From the NCBI GenBank assembly GCA_030621455.1, contig JAUXHQ010000010.1, positions 1 to 16,249 of the forward strand: DNA of 16,249 bases, written 5' to 3'. Shown one piece after another: positions 7,468-14,988 of this stretch. The stretch is from Deltaproteobacteria bacterium. GTDB taxonomy: Bacteria > Desulfobacterota > UBA8473. Numbering within the stretch: position 1 is the stretch's first letter; every line of letters begins with the position of its first letter. The translations under genes and the position numbers were made by a program. The notes beneath the pieces were generated by a model. The model searched no databases. It saw only the letters and a program-made list of their open reading frames with translations, and was not told the origin of the DNA.

Positions 7468-7550
7468 TAAGAGAAGGGAAGACCTGGACACGGATTACTC
7501 GATACCGGAGGATGTTTGGTAACCGGGGGGCACCGAAGGGGGCGATTTTT

Positions 7551-7871
7551 GTGCTTAGAGCTGTGGACATGCAACAAATTATTTCCCAAATCTCATCTGT
7601 GGAGAAGATCCAGAGCGTAGAACAGCAGCAGCCTGGTATGGGGCACAGACATTTCGCAACACAGTTGAAGGAAGAAGATGCCCGAAATAGAAGTGAGGTG
7701 AAGGAATCTCAAGAAACCAAGGAGACAGAGATAAGGGACGAGGATAAACGTAGAAAGAAGAGGAAGGGACAAAAAAGAGCAAAGGCTTTCCATAGAGAGG
7801 GTGATTTGTTAGAAGCCACGGAAAGGCCTCCTGAGGTTGATCAGGGTAAAATTGTTGATATCCTTGTTTGA
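7551..7871 (+). CDS. Small charged flagellar-cluster protein (unnamed)
   Basis: 106 aa, starting MLRAVDMQQIISQ when read from the GTG at 7551. AAGGGGG (7536-7542) stands eight bases before this GTG, a much better start than the TTG at 7458, whose region contains a sigma28-like promoter. The N-terminal part (VDMQQII, then VEKIQSVEQQQPG, then RHFATQLKEE) resembles small proteins I recall from flagellar clusters of Desulfobacterota and relatives, placed near DUF2802, fliK and flhB-like genes. The remainder is a highly charged K/R/E segment (about residues 45-90) ending in a short hydrophobic tail, VDILV. No membrane segment and no catalytic motif are seen. The function is unknown; a scaffold or export-apparatus role is a guess. 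Confidence 0.72.
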   Translation: MLRAVDMQQIISQISSVEKIQSVEQQQPGMGHRHFATQLKEEDARNRSEVKESQETKETEIRDEDKRRKKRKGQKRAKAFHREGDLLEATERPPEVDQGKIVDILV

Positions 7872-7917
7872 TAAGGGGCGAGGCCGAAATAACTTCCTCA
7901 AGTTGGCGCTCAAATTT

Positions 7918-7945
7918 AGGTCAGATTTGTTCGATCTGAAAACCT
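7918..7945 (+). other. Hairpin between the small charged gene and the DUF2802 gene
   Basis: TCAGAT (7921-7926) and ATCTGA (7934-7939) form a perfect six-base stem with a seven-base loop. AGG (7918-7920) and CCT (7943-7945) extend it across an AAA bulge. There is no T-tract. It could be a processing or stability element inside the operon. Confidence 0.45.
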
Positions 7946-7989
7946 ATAGACTGTGGGAGATGCGGGGGAAACCCTACCATATTATCTAG

Positions 7990-8421
7990 ATGGAGTTTTG
8001 GATTTTCTTACAAATAGCCATTGATATTATCCTTTTGTTCATTATATATTTTTATCTGATTAGGGACAGGAACAGACTAGGGGGAGAGCCCTCAGGGGAG
8101 ATGAACGAAGAGAAGCTGGAAGCCCTTTCCGATTCACTGGGCCAAATGATATCGGAAAGCAAGAGGGTCCTTGGGGAGATGTTCGAGAAATTGGAATCAA
8201 AAGAGGGACAAATAGATCGATTAATTGAAGAGGGCGACGAGTTGGTGTCGAAGCTTCAGAAAACAATTAGCGAGACGCTTCCCAAGAGTGAGGAGAGTCA
8301 TGACAAGTATCAGCAGGCTTTGAAGTTGGCAAATGATGGGTTAAGTGCGGATGAGATTTCAGAAAGAGTAAAATTGTCAAAAGGAGAGGTGGGACTTATA
8401 CTTGATCTACGGAAAGAATGA
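7990..8421 (+). CDS. DUF2802-type membrane protein of the flagellar cluster
   Basis: 143 aa. A single N-terminal membrane segment (about residues 4-24) is followed by a charged, probably coiled-coil stalk (35-105). The C-terminal helix-turn-helix-like motif is KLANDGLSADEISERVKLSK (112-131), then GEVGLILDLRK. This architecture is that of DUF2802 proteins found next to flagellar genes. It also resembles Bacillus SwrB (YlxL), which promotes activity of the flagellar export gate, so an analogous role at the export apparatus is possible but inferred. An in-frame stop directly precedes ATG 7990, so the start is fixed. There is no clear Shine-Dalgarno within 15 bases (GGGGGAA is about 20 bases away), which is unusual here and suggests weak or structure-assisted initiation. 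Confidence 0.75.
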   Translation: MEFWIFLQIAIDIILLFIIYFYLIRDRNRLGGEPSGEMNEEKLEALSDSLGQMISESKRVLGEMFEKLESKEGQIDRLIEEGDELVSKLQKTISETLPKSEESHDKYQQALKLANDGLSADEISERVKLSKGEVGLILDLRKE

Positions 8422-8441
8422 AGTATTGAGGATGCGGTAGC

Positions 8442-9602
8442 TTGAATTCTATTGGAGAGTTGACCGGAGATTGCTTTAAGATAAATATACCCTCTGACCG
8501 GGAGACAGGGTTTGTCTCCCGGTTGCATCTTGGGGAGATATTAGAAGGCAGGATTTTGGAGTCTCTGGGAAACCGGAAAGTCGTGGTCAATCTCAATGGA
8601 ACAGAGGTTTTTGCGGAAGCTGGAAACTCTCTGTCTCCAGGAACCGACATAGTGGTAAAAGTGGCCCAGTTGAGGCCCAAAGTCGAATTGAACTTGCTTT
8701 CTCACAGCTCCTGTCCAACTGACAAATGCACCTCCCTTCTCAAGAGGTATCTATCCAACTATGTTCCACTGGGAAAGGCTATAGAAACACTACAGAGAAT
8801 CCTTGGTGAAGAATGGTCGGCGAGACAACTTTCCTTTGATAAGACCCTCTATCGGAATCTTGAAACGGTCCTCTCCAACATCATATTTGATGAAGGAAAG
8901 ATGTTCAAGCCAGAGTACCTGTCCAACTTCCTCACCCAATCCGGACTGCTTTACGAGAGTAAACTGAAACGTCTTCTAATGAAAAGCCTGGCGCCCCAGT
9001 CTCTTAAGGCTGAAATCAATAGTGACCTTAAAGGGCTACTCCTAAAGATCTCCAAATATCCATATCTGACAGAGGGCTTTAACCATATGGTTAGGGGCGA
9101 AGACGGGTTGTCCGGAGAGAGGGCAGGTCTTTTATTAAAGACAGTGAGGGAACTTGTTGATAACATTGAACTGAATCAACTTACTAATTGTGTGAGGAAG
9201 AAAGAGGGCGATTATCTCTATATACAGATACCTTTGGCATTTCAAGATGGGATTAATAGTGCGGAGTTGTATATTTACTGTAACCGAAGGGGGAGAACGG
9301 TCAGCGCCGAAAAGAAGGATTTCAACCTCGTGTTTCTATTGAGTTTGGAGGGGTTGGGTAGTATCAAGATCGATACGAATATCAAGAAGAGACACGTCTG
9401 GTGTCGGATCGCAGTAGAGGACAATGATGTTGCTCGATTTATCAATGTATTCTTGCCAGGCCTTGAAGATAGGTTGTCTGCCTTGGATTATATTGTGGAA
9501 AGAATCGATTGTGTGGTTTTGGAAGATCCCTCCCAGGTCAAAGTGAGTTTTGGGGAGAATTTTGCCTCCGAATCTTTCAAGTTTGTTGATGTCAAAGTAT
9601 AG
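8442..9602 (+). CDS. fliK: Divergent FliK-like hook-length control protein
   Basis: 386 aa, starting at TTG 8442. GAGGA (8428-8432) is nine bases before it, and an in-frame stop at 8427 rules out an earlier start. The N-terminal part (about 30-88) is a small beta domain (GEILEGRILESLGNRKVVV, then FAEAGNSLSPG, then VVKVAQLRP) like that seen ahead of the linker in many non-enterobacterial FliK proteins. The C-terminal part (about 255-365) reads as the Flg_hook/FliK-C substrate-switch domain: beta-strands followed by the amphipathic helix FINVFLPGLEDRLSALDY. FliK measures hook length and signals FlhB to switch export from hook to filament subunits. The protein lacks the Pro/Gln-rich disordered ruler typical of classical FliK; its middle is helical and Leu-rich. 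The FlhB-C-like gene immediately follows. The name is by architecture and neighbourhood and is not certain. Confidence 0.65.
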   Translation: MNSIGELTGDCFKINIPSDRETGFVSRLHLGEILEGRILESLGNRKVVVNLNGTEVFAEAGNSLSPGTDIVVKVAQLRPKVELNLLSHSSCPTDKCTSLLKRYLSNYVPLGKAIETLQRILGEEWSARQLSFDKTLYRNLETVLSNIIFDEGKMFKPEYLSNFLTQSGLLYESKLKRLLMKSLAPQSLKAEINSDLKGLLLKISKYPYLTEGFNHMVRGEDGLSGERAGLLLKTVRELVDNIELNQLTNCVRKKEGDYLYIQIPLAFQDGINSAELYIYCNRRGRTVSAEKKDFNLVFLLSLEGLGSIKIDTNIKKRHVWCRIAVEDNDVARFINVFLPGLEDRLSALDYIVERIDCVVLEDPSQVKVSFGENFASESFKFVDVKV

Positions 9603-9620
9603 GGATCCAGGAGATTTAGA

Positions 9621-9908
9621 TTGAAGGAAAAGGAGAGGCGTTCCACAAGGAAAGCCGTTGCCCTGAAGTATAGCCCGTCTGAAGATGCCAGTCCTAAATT
9701 AACTGCGAAAGGCAGAGGGGTTGTTGCCGAGAAGATTATTGAGATTGCGCGTAAGAATAACATCCCAGTGAGAGACGATCCGGAGTTGGTAGATCTGCTT
9801 TCCATGCTTAATCTCGATGAAGAGATTCCTCCCCAAGTATATCATGTCGTAGCTGAGATATTGGCCTTCGTCTATTCTCTCAAAGGCCGATGGGGAGAAA
9901 GGAAATAG
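9621..9908 (+). CDS. FlhB C-terminal-domain homologue (FlhB-like/FhlB)
   Basis: 95 aa starting at TTG 9621, with AGGAGA (9609-9614) six bases upstream. The protein matches the cytoplasmic domain of FlhB just after the self-cleavage site: AVALKYSP (12-19), KGRGVVAEKIIEIARKNNIP (30-49), DPELVDLLSMLNLDEEIPP (53-71), VYHVVAEILAFVYSLKG. It has no membrane region and no NPTH autocleavage motif, so it corresponds to the FlhB-CC fragment as a free protein. Such paralogues are known in many flagellated bacteria and in some can partly replace the FlhB-CC domain. Adjacency to the FliK-like gene is notable because FliK acts through this FlhB domain. Confidence 0.88.
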   Translation: MKEKERRSTRKAVALKYSPSEDASPKLTAKGRGVVAEKIIEIARKNNIPVRDDPELVDLLSMLNLDEEIPPQVYHVVAEILAFVYSLKGRWGERK

Positions 9909-10025
9909 CCCGGTACTGGTCCGGAGACAGGGTCTCACAAGGACTGGCAATGATCTATCTTGCCGGGCAGAAAATACCCATCAGGGTAAAATATTCCTTT
10001 GCCGTTTCAGGTTCACAAATCCCCT

Positions 10026-10103
10026 CCAGCTAACAGCGGATGGTTGTTAAATCCATAAGTTCAATGCTTTACTGGCTGATGGATCCGTCAGACCACCAGC
10101 TAA
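10026..10103. repeat. CCAGCTAA direct repeat upstream of the flgF promoter
   Basis: CCAGCTAA occurs at 10026-10033 and 10096-10103, each followed by a similar tail (CAGCGGATGG and TAGGGTTTGG). The 70-base spacing and the position 8 and 78 bases upstream of the -24 element would fit activator binding sites, but two short matches are weak evidence. Confidence 0.4.
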
Positions 10104-10110
10104 TAGGGTT

Positions 10111-10126
10111 TGGCATATTTTTTGCT
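10111..10126 (+). promoter_or_regulatory. Sigma54 promoter for the flgF operon
   Basis: The sequence TGGCAT-ATTTT-TTGCT matches the consensus except for the last base of the -24 block, with GG (10112-10113) and GC (10124-10125) ten bases apart. It lies 79 bases before the flgF start in a 296-base non-coding gap. A perfect inverted repeat, TTTGC-TGTAA-GCAAA (10121-10135), overlaps the -12 element and the expected start region. Rod and ring operons are often sigma54-controlled in polar flagellates. Confidence 0.78.
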
Positions 10127-10204
10127 GTAAGCAAATCATAGGTTTATTATAACTGCACAACAGATCGATTACCTATATCTATTATACTAAAGGGAGGTGC
10201 TGGC

Positions 10205-10993
10205 TTGAGCGGAGGTATTTATATACCCTTATCAGGGGCTTTGATTCAGGAACGATGTTTGGACATTTTGGCCAATAACCTGGCGAATGTTAACACTACA
10301 GGTTTCAAGGAAGATAGGCCTGTCTTCGAGGCGATGTTGGCAAATTCTCTAGAATCAGGCCCGGAAATTCCATCCATGGGACTGATTTCTCAGAACCCAC
10401 TCGCTCAATCCATGTATAAGTTGAATGGGACGCTGCTGGCATTCAGCGGCATAAAAACAGACTTCTCTCCTGGTATTCCAAAAGAGACAGGAAACACCCT
10501 CGACCTAGCGATACTTGGCAATGGTTTCTTTTCAGTCGAGGGCACTGAAGGCATGATGTACACCAGGAATGGTAGTTTTACCCTCAGTCCGGAGGGGGAG
10601 TTGGTTACCAAAGAAGGGTTCCCCGTTCTAGGGGAAAACGGGGTAATCACAATAGGGGAAGGAAAGGATATTTCTATTAGCCCCGACGGTACCATTGCCG
10701 TTGATGGGAATGAGCTGGACAGGCTAAGGATAGTGGATTTTCCCAAGCCTTATCCTTTAAGGAAGGTTGGGGGTTGTCTGTTTGGACTGACGACTTCGCC
10801 GGATGTTGAAAAAACGGCCGTTGATGTACAGGTACAACAGGGGTTCCTAGAACAGTCAAACGTAAATATTGTCAGAGAAATGGTTAGGATGATAGAAGTG
10901 AACAGGACCTACCAGGCACATCAGAAGGTGATTCAGACAGCCTTTGGCGCTGCGGACCATAAGGCGGTCACTGAGCTCGGTAAGCTGACGTAA
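10205..10993 (+). CDS. flgF: Flagellar proximal rod protein FlgF
   Basis: 262 aa, starting at TTG 10205 with a near-perfect Shine-Dalgarno, GGAGGTG (10193-10199), five bases upstream. The N-terminal rod signature is [19 protein letters not shown] (around 21-39), and the C-terminal heptad-like helix, EMVRMIEVNRTYQAHQKVIQ, is characteristic of axial proteins. The central part (LDLAILGNGFFSVEG) is the hook-basal-body core shared with FlgG. FlgF is exported by the flagellar type III system and forms part of the proximal rod in the periplasm. It is assigned to flgF rather than flgG because the paralogue downstream has the canonical FlgG N-terminus. It is the first gene behind the sigma54 promoter; the next gene begins only after an unusual 237-base gap. 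Confidence 0.92.
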   Translation: MSGGIYIPLSGALIQERCLDILANNLANVNTTGFKEDRPVFEAMLANSLESGPEIPSMGLISQNPLAQSMYKLNGTLLAFSGIKTDFSPGIPKETGNTLDLAILGNGFFSVEGTEGMMYTRNGSFTLSPEGELVTKEGFPVLGENGVITIGEGKDISISPDGTIAVDGNELDRLRIVDFPKPYPLRKVGGCLFGLTTSPDVEKTAVDVQVQQGFLEQSNVNIVREMVRMIEVNRTYQAHQKVIQTAFGAADHKAVTELGKLT

Positions 10994-11009
10994 CCCGGCA
11001 ACCAGAGAC

Positions 11010-11145
11010 GATGGACAGTCCCGCAGACTGACCTGTCTGCATGCTATGACGCACAGGTAGGTTCCGAGATTCCGGCCTGCGTCTCGGAGAGAAAAGTACA
11101 ATTTCCGGATGGAAACTAGTTAGCGCCCTTTCGGGCGAGCTGTGA
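11010..11145. other. Inverted-repeat-rich segment in the flgF-flgG gap
   Basis: Four pairable segments occur in about 130 bases: CAGTC/GACTG (11016-11030); GACGC..AGG with CCTGCGTC (11048-11083), which competes with CCGAGA/TCTCGG (11064-11087); and CGCCC-TTTC-GGGCG (11124-11137), extendable by AGC/GCT. None has a T-tract. The gap has no open frame I would call a gene. It could be a processing site, an attenuator or a small RNA. Confidence 0.5.
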
Positions 11146-11230
11146 GCGGCTGGCACACATAGTCAGGAACTAATTGATATAATCGACTAAAAAATGGGAT
11201 TTCCTATACAATGAACGTAAGGGGGTTGAA

Positions 11231-12019
11231 ATGATCCGTGCAATGTGGATTGCTGCTTCAGGGATGCAAGCCCAACAACTCAATGTTGATGTGATCTCAA
11301 ATAATCTGGCCAATGTCAATACTGCCGGTTTTAAGAGGAGTCGGCCTGATTTCCAAGATCTTTTGTACCAGAACCTTAAACTCGCAGGAATGGCATCTTC
11401 AAACAGCACGGAGATTCCCACCGGTATGCAGCTCGGACAGGGAAGCCGACCAGTGGCTATTCAAAAGATCTTCATCCAGGGGGATTACCAGCAAACACAG
11501 AATGAACTGGATTTGGCGATTGACGGAAATGGGTTTTTCCAGGTGCTGCAGCCCAATGGAGAAGTTGCCTATACCCGGGCAGGGTCTTTTAAACTCGATA
11601 GTGAAGGACGTGTGGTTACATCTGACGGTTATACTATTGAGCCGGAGATAACTATCCCCTCGGATACACTGAATATAACCGTTGGTACTGATGGAATCGT
11701 GTCAGTTCTTGAAGCAGGTCAGAGTGATGCCACAGAAACAGGGACCATTGAGCTGGCAAAATTTATTAATCAGGCCGGGTTAAACAGTATAGGGAGGAAT
11801 CTTTACCTTCCCACTACCGCATCGGGCGAAGCTACCACCGGAACTCCCGGATCAATCGGGTTTGGGACTATTAGCCAGGGATATCTGGAGATGTCCAATG
11901 TGAGTGTCGTGGAGGAGATGGTAAATATGATTGCCGGGCAGAGGGCATATGAGGTGAACTCAAAAGCGATACAGACTGCAGATCAAATGCTACAGACGGC
12001 AAATAACATAGCGCGATAA
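11231..12019 (+). CDS. flgG: Flagellar distal rod protein FlgG
   Basis: 262 aa, ATG start with GGGGG just upstream. The N-terminus [20 protein letters not shown] followed by [20 protein letters not shown] is the classic FlgG signature. The core has [19 protein letters not shown] and the C-terminus has [20 protein letters not shown], then [11 protein letters not shown]. The length equals the family norm. FlgG forms the rigid distal rod that passes through the P and L rings. flgA follows after 14 bases, and the frames and order suggest one transcript with flgA-flgH-flgI-flgJ. Confidence 0.97.
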   Translation: MIRAMWIAASGMQAQQLNVDVISNNLANVNTAGFKRSRPDFQDLLYQNLKLAGMASSNSTEIPTGMQLGQGSRPVAIQKIFIQGDYQQTQNELDLAIDGNGFFQVLQPNGEVAYTRAGSFKLDSEGRVVTSDGYTIEPEITIPSDTLNITVGTDGIVSVLEAGQSDATETGTIELAKFINQAGLNSIGRNLYLPTTASGEATTGTPGSIGFGTISQGYLEMSNVSVVEEMVNMIAGQRAYEVNSKAIQTADQMLQTANNIAR

Positions 12020-12033
12020 GGGGGGGCGTGGAA

Positions 12034-13008
12034 ATGAGATGTTTTGGGATACGGAAGGTCTTGCTGTGTCTGCTTGCTTCATCTTGGTTAGCATCTAACG
12101 CAATTGCAGATATGACCACCATAACAGTACATGAGAACTCCGCTGTCAAGGAAGAGATGATTCGTTTAGGTAGTATCTCGGACATAAGGGGAGATGACCC
12201 CTCTGTTAACCAAATGTTGAAATCCATTGTGATTGGAAGGTCGCCACTGCCCGGCAAATCTCGTCACATTGATCAAGAATACATAAATGTTCGTTTGAGA
12301 CAGAACAAGGTTGATCTTTCAAGAGTGAGTGTCCGGTGTCCGGAAAGGATAAAAGTGTCGAGGGATTACCTAAAAATCCGGAAGGCTGAGATCAGGAAGG
12401 TTGTGGTTGACTACATAAACGATAGAATTCCATGGGACAGAGAGTCCGTGAGGATCAAGAGGGTTAACGTGCCTTCTGACGTTGTTCTTCCCAAAGGGGA
12501 TCTTGTCTATGAAGTGGTCCCCTTGAAACATTGGAATTTTGTGGGTCGGACATCAATACCTGTCATATTCAGGGTGAACCAAAAGTTTCAAAAGAAGATC
12601 TGGGTGACTGTGGAAGTTGAAGTATTTACCGAGGTGGTAGTCTCATCCAGACCGCTTGAAAGGTTTAGGATTGTATCCAGGGAAGATGTCAGCTTGGTAA
12701 GGAGAAACCTGGCCAATCTGTCAAAGAATGTGATTAACAGACTTGAAGACGTAATAGGCAAAAGAACGAAGAGGTCTATTGATACCAATATGGTTATGAC
12801 AGCCCATATGCTGGATCTACCCCCTGTGGTCAAACGGGGTGACTTGGTAACCATCCTTTTCGAGACACCGGTTCTAAAGGTCACTGCGCGGGGAGAAGTC
12901 AGAAAAAAAGGACTTAAGGGAGACACAGTCAAGGTTTTGAATATTATGTCCAGGAAGGAAGTATACGGCACGGTCTTGGATCCAAACACAGTGAAGGTGG
13001 AATTCTAG
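12034..13008 (+). CDS. flgA: P-ring assembly chaperone FlgA
   Basis: 324 aa from ATG 12034. AAGGGGGG (12018-12026) is seven bases upstream of this ATG, whereas the in-frame GTG at 12028 would be only one base from it. A Sec signal peptide (1-25: basic start, hydrophobic core, AIA end) sends it to the periplasm. The C-terminal half (about 200-324) carries the SAF-type domain (RPLERFRIVSREDVSLVRRN, then VITKRTKR-like IGKRTKRSI) and the FlgA end motif with VRKKGLKGDTVKVLN and VYGTVLDPNTVKVEF. FlgA binds FlgI and aids P-ring polymerisation around the rod. The first 175 residues form an extended N-terminal region, as in longer FlgA proteins. Confidence 0.93.
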   Translation: MRCFGIRKVLLCLLASSWLASNAIADMTTITVHENSAVKEEMIRLGSISDIRGDDPSVNQMLKSIVIGRSPLPGKSRHIDQEYINVRLRQNKVDLSRVSVRCPERIKVSRDYLKIRKAEIRKVVVDYINDRIPWDRESVRIKRVNVPSDVVLPKGDLVYEVVPLKHWNFVGRTSIPVIFRVNQKFQKKIWVTVEVEVFTEVVVSSRPLERFRIVSREDVSLVRRNLANLSKNVINRLEDVIGKRTKRSIDTNMVMTAHMLDLPPVVKRGDLVTILFETPVLKVTARGEVRKKGLKGDTVKVLNIMSRKEVYGTVLDPNTVKVEF

Positions 13009-13018
13009 GAGGATAGAC

Positions 13019-13744
13019 ATGACATGCAGGCGCCTGTACCGACCAAATTCCGTCTTATTCATGATCTTATTTTTGGCCATGACCCTTTCTTGCTCAAGGA
13101 ATGTCAGACCTACAAGGGTAGATGTTGATGATTACCAGTATGACTTTACTCAGACAGAATATCAGGAAAAACATGAAGGATCTCTCTGGGCGGAAGAGAA
13201 CGCCCATAGCGTTCTATTCATGGATTATAAGGCAAGAAGGGTTAATGATATTATTACGGTCAGTGTAGTTGAGAATGACCGTGCTTCCGGAGAGGCAACT
13301 ACTAATACCAAGAAGAAGTCGGGCATTTCCGCAAAACTCACCGGCTTTTTTGGTTCACCTTTGGATTTTGGACTGGATAATTTATGGGGAGGTGGCAACG
13401 GCTTCAGCCCCACCATCGGAGCAGAGACAGACAATACCTTTGACGGTTCCGGTAAAACCGCTAGAAAAGGGAGCCTGGTGGCGAGTATTACGGCCAGGGT
13501 AATCAAAGTCCTGCCCAACGGAATTCTTGTAATAAGGGGTAGGAAGGAAGTAACCATTAATAATGAAGAGCAGATAGTAAACATCAGCGGGTTGGTGCGG
13601 CCTAAGGATATATCTGCCGATAACACTGTACTGTCCATACATATAGCAGATGCCAGGATTGAATATACAGGCAAAGGGGTGCTCAGCGACAGGCAGAGCC
13701 CTGGGTGGTTTGCGAGAGGTCTCGACCTGGTTTGGCCGTTTTGA
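13019..13744 (+). CDS. flgH: Flagellar L-ring lipoprotein FlgH
   Basis: 241 aa with AGGAGG (13007-13012) six bases before ATG; it starts ten bases after the flgA stop. The N-terminus is a lipoprotein signal with hydrophobic core VLFMILFLAMTLSC. Cys25 is the likely acylated residue, though the lipobox TLSC is degenerate at -3. Family motifs follow: LFMDYKARRVNDIITVSVVE, NTKKKSG, the GKTARKGSLVASITARVIKV block, LPNGILVIRGRKEV, then EEQIVNISGLVRPKDISADN and the C-terminal RQSPGWFARGLDLVWPF. FlgH oligomerises in the outer membrane as the L ring. Confidence 0.97.
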   Translation: MTCRRLYRPNSVLFMILFLAMTLSCSRNVRPTRVDVDDYQYDFTQTEYQEKHEGSLWAEENAHSVLFMDYKARRVNDIITVSVVENDRASGEATTNTKKKSGISAKLTGFFGSPLDFGLDNLWGGGNGFSPTIGAETDNTFDGSGKTARKGSLVASITARVIKVLPNGILVIRGRKEVTINNEEQIVNISGLVRPKDISADNTVLSIHIADARIEYTGKGVLSDRQSPGWFARGLDLVWPF

Positions 13745-13750
13745 TGTTTT

Positions 13751-13782
13751 GTTACAGGTCGTTGCCCTTTGGTAAGCTTCAG
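13751..13782 (+). repeat. Possible ACAGGTCG-family element in the flgH-flgI gap
   Basis: ACAGGTCG (13754-13761) is followed by CTTTGGT and AAGCTT (13774-13779). The copy at 15337-15364, read on its minus strand, has ACAAGTCG, TTTTG and AAGCTT in the same order. The match beyond the 8-base core is loose. Confidence 0.45.
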
Positions 13783-13816
13783 CAAAGATTTATCCGGGAC
13801 CTGCCAGTCCGGGGTA

Positions 13817-13833
13817 TAGGCAGTAATTGCCTA
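13817..13833 (+). other. Hairpin just upstream of the flgI ribosome binding site
   Basis: TAGGCA (13817-13822) and TGCCTA (13828-13833) form a perfect six-base stem with loop GTAAT. It ends four bases before the AGGGGA Shine-Dalgarno of flgI and covers the in-frame TTG at 13827, which argues against that TTG as the start. A second, bulged stem, CCGGGAC/GTCCGG (13794-13812), lies just before it. Confidence 0.5.
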
Positions 13834-13850
13834 AACAGGGGAACTCAAAG

Positions 13851-14969
13851 ATGGGAAAAACACGTTTCAAGTTCCACATCTTCATTGCAGTCTTATTCGG
13901 GATAGTCTGCTGCCATACGAACCCTATACAGGCTGTAAGGCTAAAGGATATTGCTGATCTGGGAGGGGTTCGTTCAAACCAGTTAATCGGATATGGTTTA
14001 GTGGTGGGCTTAGATGGTACTGGTGACAAAACAAACACGCAGTTCACTGTTCAGAGCCTGGCTAACATGTTGGAGAGGTTGGGCATAGCCGTCAATTCTG
14101 ACAAAATCAAGGTTAAGAACGTTGCGGCAGCGGTAATTACCGCTAACCTGCCTTCCTTTGCCAGGGCCGGGAATAGGATCGATGTTTTGGTGTCTTCTAT
14201 GGGAGATGCTAAGAGCCTGCACGGAGGCACCTTGGTCTTAACCCCCCTCAGGGCTTCTGATGGAAAGATATATGCTGTTGCCCAGGGGCCTATTTCAGTA
14301 GGGGGTTTTTCTGTGTCGGGAGCTTCAGGCGGGGGAGTCCAAAAGAATCATCCCACAGTCGGGCGGGTGATAGCAGGGGCACTCATAGAGAGAGAGGTTC
14401 CATCGCATTTCAGTCAAAAGGATAGCCTCTTGATAACCTTGCGCAATCCGGATTTTACCACTGTTTCTCGTTTGAAGCAGGCAATCGATAACAGGCTGGG
14501 AGAGAATGTTACCGAATCTTTGGATGCCAGGACAATCAGGCTGAGGGTTCCCCACAGATTTCAGGACAGGGTTGTTGCGCTGGTGGCTTCAATTGAAAAT
14601 TTGGACATTGTTCCGGATACATTGGCAAAAATAATTCTCGATGAGCGTACCGGGACGGTCGTAATGGGAGAGAATGTAAGGATTTCAACCATTGCTGTCG
14701 CTCATGGGAATTTAAGTATCGAGGTGAAAGAGAGACAGGATGTATCTCAGCCATTACCGTTTTCCCAGGGTGAGACGACAGTCACCCGCGAATCTGATAT
14801 CACTGTTACAGAGGAAAAGGCAAAGCTCATGGTGATGCCTTCCGGTGCAAAGATAGGAGACGTAGTCAAGGCCCTGAATGCAATAGGTGTTTCTCCCAGG
14901 GATTTGATTGCGATATTACAGGCCATAAAGGCAGCCGGTGCCCTTCATGCAGTATTGGAAATCATTTAA
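13851..14969 (+). CDS. flgI: Flagellar P-ring protein FlgI
   Basis: 372 aa from ATG 13851, chosen because AGGGGA (13837-13842) is eight bases upstream and because the protein then starts with a clean signal peptide (MGKTRFKFHIFIAVLFG, cleavage near IQA-VRL). Diagnostic FlgI blocks are VRLKDIADLGGVRSNQLIGY, GLVVGLDGTGDKT, FTVQSLANMLERLG, the VKNVAAAVITANLPSFARAG segment and the C-terminal VTVTEEKAKLMVMP-like stretch followed by VKALNAIGVSPRDLIAILQA. Exported by Sec, it polymerises with help from FlgA around the rod in the periplasm. The 106-base gap after flgH is long for this operon and holds an ACAGGTCG element and two hairpins. Confidence 0.97.
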   Translation: MGKTRFKFHIFIAVLFGIVCCHTNPIQAVRLKDIADLGGVRSNQLIGYGLVVGLDGTGDKTNTQFTVQSLANMLERLGIAVNSDKIKVKNVAAAVITANLPSFARAGNRIDVLVSSMGDAKSLHGGTLVLTPLRASDGKIYAVAQGPISVGGFSVSGASGGGVQKNHPTVGRVIAGALIEREVPSHFSQKDSLLITLRNPDFTTVSRLKQAIDNRLGENVTESLDARTIRLRVPHRFQDRVVALVASIENLDIVPDTLAKIILDERTGTVVMGENVRISTIAVAHGNLSIEVKERQDVSQPLPFSQGETTVTRESDITVTEEKAKLMVMPSGAKIGDVVKALNAIGVSPRDLIAILQAIKAAGALHAVLEII

Positions 14970-14988
14970 GGATAAATAGGAGAGATAT

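Noticed and set aside
7458..7550. N-terminal extension of the 7551 gene from TTG 7458
   Set aside because: It lacks a ribosome binding site, its sequence looks non-coding, and it contains the GCCGATAA promoter element.
11151..11166. TGGCAC before flgG as a sigma54 -24 element
   Set aside because: There is no GC ten bases after the GG and no TTGC-like -12 element.
13225..13785. Minus-strand open frame of 186 codons antisense to flgH
   Set aside because: It is a shadow of the conserved FlgH frame and shows no family features.
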